In this document: positions 15,901 through 22,527 of the stretch, piece by piece
How the letters are laid out: each line of letters starts with the position of its first letter
Numbering within the stretch: the first letter of the stretch is position 1
Made by a program: the position numbers and the translations under genes
The notes under the pieces: generated by a model
What the model saw: the letters and a program-made list of their open reading frames with translations, nothing else
What the model was told of the DNA's origin: nothing
Databases searched by the model: none
From: Flavobacteriales bacterium
GTDB lineage: Bacteria; Bacteroidota; Bacteroidia; Flavobacteriales; BACL11
Direction: 5' to 3'
Length of the DNA stretch: 22,527 bases
Assembly (NCBI GenBank): GCA_002728175.1
Contig: PBVH01000038.1
Coordinates: 9,058-31,584, forward strand

Positions 15901-16180
15901 GAAAAAGTATCGTAAACGATGAACATAGCGCTGACAGAGTATTAATTGCAATTGCAACCTCGCTTGTTCCAGGGGTAGCAAAAAGACTAAATATTCTACC
16001 AAATAGTTGAAATAATGGTGCTCCTGGGGGATGACCAACTTCTAATTTGTATGCTGTAGCTATGTATTCGCCACAGTCCCAAAAACTTACAGTCTGTTCT
16101 ATAGTAGATAAATATACGAAAGATGCAATCAGAAAAATAGTCCAACCAACTATATTGTTTAGTTTTTTAAATAATATCAT
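12965..16180 (-). CDS. DUF2723 / GT117 family polytopic membrane protein
   Basis: The 1071-residue protein belongs to the DUF2723 family, treated as GT-C-fold glycosyltransferases (GT117), conserved in Bacteroidota. The hallmark N-terminus is present: a first membrane helix (11-27), then SFWDCGEYIATAYKLEVGHPPGAP (Asp35 and Glu38 are likely catalytic-loop acids by analogy with GT-C enzymes), then LFQLFGRIFS. Numerous membrane helices fill about the first 610 residues. The rest is soluble, beginning ENWDDHDRSGRYTALEVAKNYL and including NGDNDTFPLWYAQEVEGIRTD, a family signature. It presumably uses a lipid-linked sugar donor. The deacetylase gene follows after 10 bases. The leader (16181-16260) holds two AT-rich inverted repeats. 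Confidence 0.92.
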   Translation of the reverse strand: MILFKKLNNIVGWTIFLIASFVYLSTIEQTVSFWDCGEYIATAYKLEVGHPPGAPLFQLFGRIFSLFATPGTSEVAIAINTLSALCSSFTILFLFWTITAFSKKIIIKNQNINIEQTILILSSGVIGSLAYTFSDSFWFSAVEGEVYAMSSLFTAATFWCIMKWEEESHKSSSGRWLVLIAYLIGLSIGVHLLSLLTIPAMGMIYYFKKYQYTKSGALKAFFISIGLLGLVQGIIIPGAVSLISKFELFFVNSIGLPFNSGAIIYLIAIICAIYFGLVYTKRNNKPLWNTFILSITMLLIGYSSFAILVIRSNSNPPIDENNPEDAVGLLSYLKREQYGSWPIVYGRHFNAELDSRNPYVDGSPVYAKDEKKGKYIIIDNRKKSLPNYSKKDKMLFPRMWSNTQSRHANGYKMWADLKSKESTPTFAQNLKFFFKYQIGWSYIRYFMWNFAGRQNDYMNMDGNSLHGNWESGIKFIDNARLGTPDSKDAIAPDYLANNKAKNHYYFLPLILGLIGMIYQFKSREQDAISVLLFFLFTGVLIIIYLNVVPFQPRERDYAYVGSFYAFSIWIGLGVLGIYNFLKNNIKINIPSKVNLAASSLVAFCMAPALMFAENWDDHDRSGRYTALEVAKNYLNSCDKNAILFTNGDNDTFPLWYAQEVEGIRTDIKVVNLSLFNTDWYIDQMKRASYDAQPIPSSLKHEDYRSGTRDYTPIFEKTKDRVDVKQVVQFINSNNPNRKIRTSGGLRNYCPTKKLKLEVNFEKKARDYTSNFMKSYKSSSVSDSIEISQKIYTDTLAHFKSFIPKEYQNKIVSEIKWQLKGNGLYKNKLMVLDILANFNWERPIYFATTVGQDNFMGLEKYFQLEGLTYRLVPYIAQSPDRQPGVVHTEKMYQRLTKDFVWGGYNNPDTYFDETNTRMVLNFRNSYSRLAESLIQKQDTARAVETLDKCINEFSSKVIPFSYYAPFMIDIYLRAQQDDKGKNILVDMIDRYVDEYKYLRAFTYNSGVNQNERIALQILGNLNQIISIHKLSNNKFDYFEKDGSYFMQKDDLEEEIDYQTFRINTFVSEFLEL

Positions 16181-16201
16181 TTTTATTTGCTTTTGATTTG
16201 C

Positions 16202-16249
16202 GAATTTATGAAATAAATTTGTTTTTGATTAAAAATGAAAAATCAAAAA
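16202..16249. repeat. Two adjacent AT-rich inverted repeats in the DUF2723 leader
   Basis: The first is AATTTAT, GAA, ATAAATT (16203-16219). The second has 9-base arms TTTTTGATT (16222-16230) and AATCAAAAA (16241-16249) separated by 10 bases. They lie between the divergent DUF2723 and tRNA-Gln genes. They could be operators or mRNA hairpins, but AT-rich DNA gives such repeats by chance. Confidence 0.4.
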
Positions 16250-16253
16250 ATGT

Positions 16254-16283
16254 TTTGTTCTTAAGTCTTTATTATTATTTTTG
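16254..16283 (+). promoter_or_regulatory. Promoter for tRNA-Gln
   Basis: TTTG at 16254-16257 and TATTTTTG at 16276-16283 are separated by 18 bases, an excellent fit to the Bacteroidota -33/-7 promoter. The tRNA starts 27 bases further on. Confidence 0.7.
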
Positions 16284-16310
16284 CATCGTTTAAATGAAAT
16301 CTTAATTTAG

Positions 16311-16383
16311 TGCCCGATGGTGTAACTGGCAACACGTCTGGTTTTGGTCCAGAAGAGTCTAGGTTCGAGCCCTAGTCGGGCAA
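16311..16383 (+). tRNA. tRNA-Gln (anticodon TTG)
   Basis: The acceptor arms TGCCCGA/TCGGGCA, anticodon stem TCTGG/CCAGA with loop TTTTGGT (anticodon TTG), and T-arm CTAGGTTCGAGCCCTAG are all present. The discriminator is A. The length is 73 bases and CCA is not encoded. No clear terminator follows. Confidence 0.96.
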
Positions 16384-16446
16384 CTAATCTTAATTTACGA
16401 AACTTTCCTCCGAAAAATACGTTGATAAAATCGTTAAAATATAGTA

Positions 16447-16478
16447 TTTGTTTTTTTGTGTTTAATTTTTTAAATTTG
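16447..16478 (+). promoter_or_regulatory. Promoter for the giant FN3 protein gene
   Basis: TTTG at 16447-16450 and TAAATTTG at 16471-16478 are 20 bases apart, matching the Bacteroidota promoter. The ATG at 16525 is 46 bases downstream. Confidence 0.6.
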
Positions 16479-16524
16479 CTGGTTCTACAATTTTTAATTG
16501 TAAGATAAAACAAGTAAATTTAAC

Positions 16525-19500
16525 ATGACAACAATGATTAAAAGATTATATAAATTCTTCCTAACTTTTTTTATATTCTGTTCTTTTGGACTAAGTATAT
16601 CAACTGCGCAAAACTGTTCAACTCCTACAGCTCTGAACAGTTCTAGTATTTCAAACTTTACAGCAACTTTAAATTGGAATATAGACACTAATGTACATCA
16701 TTACAGAGTACGTTACAAAGAAAGTGGTAGTTCATCCTGGAACTTTGAATACGGAATATATACTAACTCTGAAACAATAAATGGTTTGCTTTCAAATACC
16801 GCATATGTATGGCAAGTTAGGGCATTTTGTTCTGTAGGAAATTCGAATAGTTCTTGGTGGTCATCAGAAAATACTTTTACAACATCAAATTTTCCAGTAG
16901 ACTGTAACAATACACCTAATGGATCAGCATATACTGATAGTTGTGGTAATTGTGTTGGAGGTAATACAGGAAATTTACCGTGTATTGCTTTTTCTCCAAC
17001 TGTATCTATATCGCTTAGTAACATAGAGTGTGATAGTTATTCGGATATAGTATTTTTCACTAGTCAAGATCCAAATGAACCAGATATCTCATCAACTGTC
17101 TTTACATCAGACTCTGGTAGTTTTAACTTTAATGGATTAAGTACCAACGATACTATTGGGTCTAGTAATATTATTGCGGGTGGGGGGTTTATAACCGTCA
17201 GTACCTTTTTACTAGTAGATTTTGTTATAAATTCAAATAGGATTTCTGTTAAAGCAGTTGACAGTATTACAGGCACAATATATGGGTCATTCACTTTAGA
17301 AAATACTAACCCTGGAGTTATGGTAATTGCAGCATCATTACCAGATAATAATAATGTTACTAGTGGAAATAGCAATGAAATTTTTCTTGATAATTTATTT
17401 TTAAACCCAAATCCTGGTACGATTGTTTTTACATCGACAATTAATTCTGAATTAGGAGATGTTGATGTACAAACCGCAACTCAATCTATTCATTGTGTTG
17501 ATTGTAATGGAGATTTAGGCGGTTCAGCATACATTGATAGTTGTGGTAATTGTGTAGGTGGAAACACTGGTGATTTGCCGTGTATTCCTTTCACCCCAAC
17601 TGTTACGGTTTCTATTTCAAATACTGATTGTGATAGTTTGACTGATTTAACAATTACAGTAAGTCAAGATCCAAATGAACCTGATATGTCAACATCACTT
17701 TTTGCTTCAGACAATGGATCCTTTACAATTAATACTATGTCAATTGGTGATACAATTGGTACAGCCAATATGACTCTTGGAAATGCATCATTTAATACTG
17801 TTTTAATTGTGAATTCAATTGTTTCTGCTAATCAAGTTATTATACAATCTATTGCATCAACAGGACTTGTTATGGGGACTTTTACTATTTCTAATAACAA
17901 CCCTGGTGTTAGCATAACCGCTCAATCTATTCCTGATGGTAATAATGTTACAAGCGGTAATTCGCAGGTAGTTAATTTTAATAATGTTTTTTTAAATCCT
18001 GGTTCAGGTACAATTAATTTTACTACAACTATTAATTCTGAGACTGGTGATACTGATATTCAATCATTTATTTTTCAAATTCAATGTTTATGTGTCACGT
18101 CATACTCCTCCATTAATGCCTCAGCTTGTGATAGCTATAACTGGTCTATAAATAATCAAACTTACACATCATCAGGTGTATACATAGATACTATTGTAAA
18201 TGTAGGGGGATGTGATAGTATTATAACACTTAACCTTACTATCAATAGTAGTGATGCAACAAGTAGTTCTGAGACTGCTTGTGACAGCTATACATGGGAT
18301 GGAGTAGTATATACTTCATCTGGTTCATATGCGAATACATATACGAATGCTGCAGGATGTGATAGTGTACATACATTAAATTTAACTATCAATAGTAGTG
18401 ATACTGTAATTTTAAATGTTACTGCAAATGCAACTTATATATTTAACGGAGTTATATATGATACGTCTGGTATTTATAATTGGCTTGGAACTGACGTAAA
18501 TGGGTGTGATTCATTGGTTATTTTAAATTTAACTGTTTTATATTGTGATGTACCATCAAATTTATCAACTACAAATATACTTTTAGATAGAGCAACTTTA
18601 AATTGGGATGCTGTTTCAGGTGCTGACCACTACGATGTTTTATTTAGTTCTGATGGAACAAGTTGGCAATATATTCCTTACATTTATTCAACTAGCAGAA
18701 CAAAATCAGGATTATCTCCTGGAAATACTTATTACTGGAGAGTAAGAAGTGTTTGTTCTCCAAATGACACTTCGTTTGTTTCCCAATGGTCAGCTATTGA
18801 TACTTTATCAACTCCAGATATATGTGCTACACCTAATAATACATCATCTTCATCTGTGGGATTAACAAGTGCTGTATTGTCATGGGATCCGATTACTAAT
18901 ATTAGCGAATATGTTGTTAGAATAAAAAGAACCAATCAGCCTTGGTCAGCATGGGTATATGATACAGTATCCACAAACACTTACACCGCAACAAATTTAA
19001 ATTCCGCATCTACATATCATTGGCAAGTTAGAGCGATTTGTTTTCCAGTTGGATCAAATAACTCCTCTTTCTCTTCATACGCTACATTTAACACATTGAC
19101 ACCTTGTGCTGACCCCACAGCGCTTACTGTAGTAAATGTAACAGCTTTCGAGGCTACTGTTCAGTGGACAGGATCGAACTCTGCAATAAGTTATGAAGTA
19201 TACTACAGGCAACAAGGATCTAATGATTGGGATACTATTACAACTACAACTACAATAACCACAATTTCAAATCTTACATTTTCTACAACATATGAATGGG
19301 GGGTAATGTCAATTTGTGCTCAAGGAGGAATAAATAACTCCAATGTTGTACTAGGTAATTCATTTACTATAGACGATCAATGCGCTGATCCATCCAATTT
19401 AACTGTAAGCGGTATTACTACAGAGGCTGCAACACTAAATTGGGATTTTTTATCTGGAGTTGATCACTTTGAATTAAGATACAGAGAAGTTGGAACAGGT

Positions 19501-22500
19501 TCATGGACAATCTTTAATAACATTTCAGGAACTTCGACTTTTAAAAATTTAACAGGTTTAACTTTAGCTACAAACTATGAATGGGAACTTTTAGCTGTTT
19601 GTGATTTATTTAACAATATTTCATCTTGGGTAAGTGGACCTTCATTTTCAACATTAAGCTGTCCAGCCCCAATTAATGCTAACACATCAAATATCTTACT
19701 AGATAAAGCAACTTTAAATTGGGATACAGTTTCTGGTGCTAGTTATTATGAAATAAGAATTAAAGAAATTACTTCAAATACATGGCAATTCATAACTGAA
19801 AGTAGCACTTCACGAACTAAATCAAATCTATCCTCTGCTACTGATTATCATTGGCAGGTAAGAACTTCTTGCAACAGTACTGGAACAAATGTTTCTGAAT
19901 GGTCAGACACAATAGTGTTTCAAACATTAACTCCATGTGCTGTTCCAGCTAATCCAAATGAATCAACAATAGGACTTGATTTTGCTGACTTGACATGGGA
20001 TACTGTTTCAGGAGCTTGGGCTTACAGAGTTAGATATCGAAAATCAGGTTCTTGGATATTTGATACAACCTATACAAACTCAATTACTATAAATAATTTA
20101 GATCATTCTTCAAATTATAATTGGCAAGTCAAATCAATGTGTGAATCTTCAGGAGTTAATAATTCCGCATGGACATCAGTTCAAACATTTTCAACACTTA
20201 TTCCATGTCCAAATCCTAATGGTCTAAACGTTGATAGCGTTGATGTAAATTCTGCTTATTTAAGTTGGAACAGTGTAACTGGAGCAGATCATTATTTAGT
20301 TTTGTATTCTGAAATAGGGAGTAATATTTGGAATTCACAATTAACAACAAGTTCTTCTATATCTCTTTTAGGACTATCAACTTACTCTCCTTACGAGTGG
20401 AGATTATTAGTGTATTGTGATCCAAATGGGCTAAATAATTCTGATACTATTACAGGGCCAAATTTTTCTACTGCAAACCCATGTACAGCTCCAACTAATC
20501 TTAATGTTTCTAATATATTGTTGGATAGGTTTACAATGAATTGGGATGCTGTTGCACTAGCAAATCGTTATGAAATTAGAATAAGAGAAGTAGGATCAGG
20601 TTGGGATACAATAACTAATGTATTTGGAACATCTCGTACAAAATCAAATTTGAATTCTGCTACAACCTACGAGTGGCAAATAAGAAGTATATGTAATTCA
20701 TCAGGTTCTTCATTTAGTGATTGGTCTTCTACTCAAACAACAACAACACTTACCCCTTGTGTTATTCCAAGTAACTTATCTTCTTCTAACGTTTTATTAA
20801 CTTCAGCTAATTTATCATGGGATGCTGTTTCAGGTGCTTGGGCTTACAGAGTTAGGTACAGAGTTAGTGGTTCTTGGATTATTGATACTACTTATACAAA
20901 TTCAATTTCATTAAGTAATTTAACAAATAGTTCAACATATAGTTGGCAAGTCAAATCAATGTGCGATCCATCTGGAATTAATAATTCTGCTTGGACATCA
21001 ATTCAAAACTTTACAACATTAACACCTTGTACTAATCCGCATAGTTTCTCTGTCACACAAATTACTCTGAATTCTGCAAAATTATCATGGTCCGGACCAA
21101 ACAATCCACATAGATATTACGTTTGGTACAAAGATGTTAATGATTCTCTTTGGACACAATTAACAATTTTATCATCATTTATTAATGGTACTAATGCTTC
21201 TAAGACTGTTACAGGTTTAAATCCTGCTACAACTTATGATTGGCAAGTTCAGGCTAACTGCTTAAGTAATAATACTAATCTCTCTGATACTGTTTATGCT
21301 GGCACATTTACAACTGTTACTCCTTGTGCTATTCCAACTAACTTAAGTTCGAGTGTTAATGGAAATGCAGTGACATTAAATTGGGATGCTGTTTCAGGAG
21401 CATTAAATTATACTCTTAAGGTTCGCCCATCTGGAACAGGAGCATGGACAACATATAATCCACCATCAAATTCCAAAACTATAAACGGATTGATTTTTGG
21501 AGTTGTATATGAATGGAAGGTTTTATCAAATTGTAACAATTCAGGTACCAACTCATCTGTATATACATCAATAGAAACTTTTACTACTGGTTCATGTCCT
21601 GATGTACAAAACATTGGGGTTACAAATATCCAAACAGATAGAGCTAAGATTACATGGTCTTCAAATTCAGCAGTTGACCATTATGAGGTGAGAGCTAGAG
21701 AGGTTGGTACTACAACTTGGACAAAGTTTATACAAAATATATATGGTACTAACAGAACAATTACAGGCTTACAAAGTGGAGTTACATATGAAGCTCAGGT
21801 TCGTTCTGCATGTACGGTTGATACTTCAAGTGTATCAGCATGGTCAAGTTCAGTAACATTTACCACACTGATAGATTGTAGTACAAAACCAAGTAATATA
21901 ACTACATCTAATATTACTTTAACATCTATTGATTTTTCATTTACAGGATCGCCAAATGCAGTTCAATATGTGGTTAGATTTAGAAAATCAACTACTTCGG
22001 TTTGGAATTATGATACATTAACAGCTCCAACCACTTCATTTGTAAAGTCTGGTCTAGATGCTAATTCAACATATTATTATCAGATTAGATCGATATGTTC
22101 ATCGTCGCCATTAACACAATCGGGATGGACAGCAATACAGTCTACTAATACTTTACAGCCTTGTGCGGTTCCTAATGGATTAGCAATCTTTAATAATCAA
22201 ACTACTATTTCATCTATAAAGATTGAGTGGGAAAGAACTCCTTCTATTTATGCATATAATGTAATATTAAAAGACGTGACATCATCAGTATGGGATACAG
22301 TATTTTTCGTAAATTCAACTCCAATTAGTGGTACTTCTGTAAATTCAGCAATATCTGGATTAACAGTTTCAACTACACTTTCAGGAAATAAAATTAGAGT
22401 TGTATTTGGGGGTTTAAGTGCATCAACTACATATGAGTGGCAGGTAAATAGTGTATGTCTTGCGTCTGGGATAAATAATTCATCTTTTGTTGCTGGAACT

Positions 22501-22527
22501 AATGTTACAACTTTAGATCCTTGTGCT
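16525..22527 (+). CDS. Giant secreted fibronectin type III repeat protein, 3' partial
   Basis: The frame runs without a stop from 16525 to the last base: 2001 codons, C-terminus missing. A signal peptide (about residues 1-30, KRLYKFFLTFFIFCSFGLSISTAQ region) starts at ATG 16525 or ATG 16534. Then come, in order: one FN3-like domain (about 32-125); two tandem modules of about 195-200 residues, each opening with SCGNCVGGNTG; three short ACDSY-type repeats; and 14 complete FN3-like domains of mostly 90-99 residues, with a 16th domain starting at the edge. Each FN3 domain begins Cys-x-x-Pro or similar, has the core Trp of the B strand (LNWD), a YxW(Q/E) segment and a second Cys about 20 residues before its end. 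It is probably a surface adhesin or matrix protein exported by the type IX system, but the sorting domain is not visible. It has its own promoter and is not in an operon with the tRNA. Confidence 0.9.
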   Translation, partial: MTTMIKRLYKFFLTFFIFCSFGLSISTAQNCSTPTALNSSSISNFTATLNWNIDTNVHHYRVRYKESGSSSWNFEYGIYTNSETINGLLSNTAYVWQVRAFCSVGNSNSSWWSSENTFTTSNFPVDCNNTPNGSAYTDSCGNCVGGNTGNLPCIAFSPTVSISLSNIECDSYSDIVFFTSQDPNEPDISSTVFTSDSGSFNFNGLSTNDTIGSSNIIAGGGFITVSTFLLVDFVINSNRISVKAVDSITGTIYGSFTLENTNPGVMVIAASLPDNNNVTSGNSNEIFLDNLFLNPNPGTIVFTSTINSELGDVDVQTATQSIHCVDCNGDLGGSAYIDSCGNCVGGNTGDLPCIPFTPTVTVSISNTDCDSLTDLTITVSQDPNEPDMSTSLFASDNGSFTINTMSIGDTIGTANMTLGNASFNTVLIVNSIVSANQVIIQSIASTGLVMGTFTISNNNPGVSITAQSIPDGNNVTSGNSQVVNFNNVFLNPGSGTINFTTTINSETGDTDIQSFIFQIQCLCVTSYSSINASACDSYNWSINNQTYTSSGVYIDTIVNVGGCDSIITLNLTINSSDATSSSETACDSYTWDGVVYTSSGSYANTYTNAAGCDSVHTLNLTINSSDTVILNVTANATYIFNGVIYDTSGIYNWLGTDVNGCDSLVILNLTVLYCDVPSNLSTTNILLDRATLNWDAVSGADHYDVLFSSDGTSWQYIPYIYSTSRTKSGLSPGNTYYWRVRSVCSPNDTSFVSQWSAIDTLSTPDICATPNNTSSSSVGLTSAVLSWDPITNISEYVVRIKRTNQPWSAWVYDTVSTNTYTATNLNSASTYHWQVRAICFPVGSNNSSFSSYATFNTLTPCADPTALTVVNVTAFEATVQWTGSNSAISYEVYYRQQGSNDWDTITTTTTITTISNLTFSTTYEWGVMSICAQGGINNSNVVLGNSFTIDDQCADPSNLTVSGITTEAATLNWDFLSGVDHFELRYREVGTGSWTIFNNISGTSTFKNLTGLTLATNYEWELLAVCDLFNNISSWVSGPSFSTLSCPAPINANTSNILLDKATLNWDTVSGASYYEIRIKEITSNTWQFITESSTSRTKSNLSSATDYHWQVRTSCNSTGTNVSEWSDTIVFQTLTPCAVPANPNESTIGLDFADLTWDTVSGAWAYRVRYRKSGSWIFDTTYTNSITINNLDHSSNYNWQVKSMCESSGVNNSAWTSVQTFSTLIPCPNPNGLNVDSVDVNSAYLSWNSVTGADHYLVLYSEIGSNIWNSQLTTSSSISLLGLSTYSPYEWRLLVYCDPNGLNNSDTITGPNFSTANPCTAPTNLNVSNILLDRFTMNWDAVALANRYEIRIREVGSGWDTITNVFGTSRTKSNLNSATTYEWQIRSICNSSGSSFSDWSSTQTTTTLTPCVIPSNLSSSNVLLTSANLSWDAVSGAWAYRVRYRVSGSWIIDTTYTNSISLSNLTNSSTYSWQVKSMCDPSGINNSAWTSIQNFTTLTPCTNPHSFSVTQITLNSAKLSWSGPNNPHRYYVWYKDVNDSLWTQLTILSSFINGTNASKTVTGLNPATTYDWQVQANCLSNNTNLSDTVYAGTFTTVTPCAIPTNLSSSVNGNAVTLNWDAVSGALNYTLKVRPSGTGAWTTYNPPSNSKTINGLIFGVVYEWKVLSNCNNSGTNSSVYTSIETFTTGSCPDVQNIGVTNIQTDRAKITWSSNSAVDHYEVRAREVGTTTWTKFIQNIYGTNRTITGLQSGVTYEAQVRSACTVDTSSVSAWSSSVTFTTLIDCSTKPSNITTSNITLTSIDFSFTGSPNAVQYVVRFRKSTTSVWNYDTLTAPTTSFVKSGLDANSTYYYQIRSICSSSPLTQSGWTAIQSTNTLQPCAVPNGLAIFNNQTTISSIKIEWERTPSIYAYNVILKDVTSSVWDTVFFVNSTPISGTSVNSAISGLTVSTTLSGNKIRVVFGGLSASTTYEWQVNSVCLASGINNSSFVAGTNVTTLDPCA
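16900..18087 (+). repeat. Tandem ~600-base modules headed by a CGNCVGG motif
   Basis: Copy 1 starts at 16900 (DCNN, GSAYTDSCGNCVGGNTGNLPC) and copy 2 exactly 600 bases later at 17500 (DCNG, GSAYIDSCGNCVGGNTGDLPC). Both continue with TPTV or SPTV, a Cys-Asp-Ser segment, SQDPNEPD, a Ser/Gly-rich strand region, NNPGV or NTNPGV, NNVTSGN, FLNP and INSE-GD-D, and end at a Cys. Copy 2 is three codons shorter. They are diverged at the protein level but clearly homologous. The Cys-rich head resembles short motifs seen in other Bacteroidota surface proteins. Confidence 0.85.
18109..18540 (+). repeat. Three short ACDSY-type repeats
   Basis: The repeats are about 44 residues each with the pattern ACDSYxWxxxxYTSSGxYxxTxxNxxGCDSxxTLNLTI. 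Copy 1 (from about 18109) and copy 2 (from about 18247) are close. Copy 3 (from about 18385) has lost the ACDSY head (ATYIFNGVIYDTSG) but keeps GCDSLVILNLTV. This repeat type is common in large Bacteroidota surface proteins. It separates the 600-base modules from the main FN3 array. Confidence 0.85.
18544..22521 (+). repeat. Array of 14 FN3-like domains with A-B-C-D higher-order order
   Basis: Domains start at the Cys codons at 18544, 18823, 19105, 19381, 19660, 19936, 20206, 20482, 20758, 21028, 21325, 21595, 21877 and 22162; the next starts at 22522. Four subtypes recur. A (domains 1, 5, 8, 12 of the array) has N-I-L-L-D-R and TSRTKSNL-like segments. B (2, 6, 9, 13) has a YRVRYR-like strand and D-T-x-x-T. 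C (3, 10, 14) ends in a short G-containing strand without the WS motif. D (4, 7, 11) has YEWxxL before the Cys. The order is ABCD, ABD, ABCD, ABC and then presumably D beyond the window. Confidence 0.8.

Noticed and set aside
16307..16513. Minus-strand reading frame over tRNA-Gln
   Set aside because: Its C-terminal part is antisense tRNA sequence and the rest is AT-rich intergenic DNA with no protein-like features.
16713..21614. Several minus-strand frames of 64-103 codons inside the giant FN3 gene
   Set aside because: They are antisense shadows of a repetitive Thr/Ser/Asn-rich coding frame that shows clear domain conservation on the plus strand.
16900..22527. Possible CRISPR or DNA-level satellite
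   Set aside because: The periodicity is at the protein level with codon-phased, diverged units in an open frame; no short identical direct repeats with unique spacers are present anywhere in the window.
1..22527. Mobile elements, integrases, toxin-antitoxin or defence genes
   Set aside because: No transposase, integrase, terminal inverted repeats, duplicated tRNA ends or recognised defence domains were seen; the tRNA genes here show no downstream attachment-site-like copies.

Overview
The window is a very AT-rich stretch of a Bacteroidota genome, most likely Flavobacteriales. The evidence is a PorP/SprF outer-membrane protein next to a gliding-motility-type (CHU_C, type B) C-terminal domain protein, a DUF2723/GT117 membrane protein, a long methylmalonyl-CoA-epimerase-like VOC protein, the prs-rplY(ctc)-pth order, and repeated matches to the Bacteroidota -7 promoter box TAnnTTTG. 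These boxes lie in front of all four tRNAs and several operons. No transposase, integrase, CRISPR array or phage gene was seen. No intergenic gap exceeds about 150 bases.

Left part (1-8.6 kb). An unrecognised membrane protein enters from the left edge. Convergent to it is a minus-strand unit: tRNA-Leu(CAA), dCMP deaminase, then an S41 C-terminal processing peptidase. Divergent from that is prs-rplY-pth, supplying PRPP synthesis, ribosomal protein bL25/Ctc and peptidyl-tRNA hydrolase. tRNA-Cys and a strong hairpin follow. Next comes a three-gene run: a secreted SprB-repeat/CHU_C protein, PorP/SprF, and methylmalonyl-CoA epimerase. A HAD phosphatase converges on it with overlapping 3' ends. A CAT-anticodon tRNA with a terminator closes the region.

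Middle (8.6-16.2 kb). Plus-strand genes encode a small secreted beta-rich protein, a DUF4197 protein, a membrane-anchored coiled-coil protein, exodeoxyribonuclease III and a SAM methyltransferase. Two minus-strand genes converge on these: a large DUF2723/GT117 polytopic protein followed by a polysaccharide deacetylase, probably involved in cell-envelope glycan work.

Right part (16.3 kb to the end). tRNA-Gln is followed by one enormous open reading frame that starts at 16525 and is still open at the last base (2001 codons inside the window). It encodes a secreted mosaic protein: signal peptide, one FN3-like domain, two tandem 200-residue modules headed by a CGNCVGG motif, three short ACDSY-type repeats, then at least 14 more FN3-like domains. 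The FN3 array has a higher-order A-B-C-D pattern of domain types. It is a candidate surface adhesin or T9SS cargo, but its C-terminus is outside the window. This protein is the most unusual element here. I did not find a convincing new multi-gene system; most of the rest is housekeeping.
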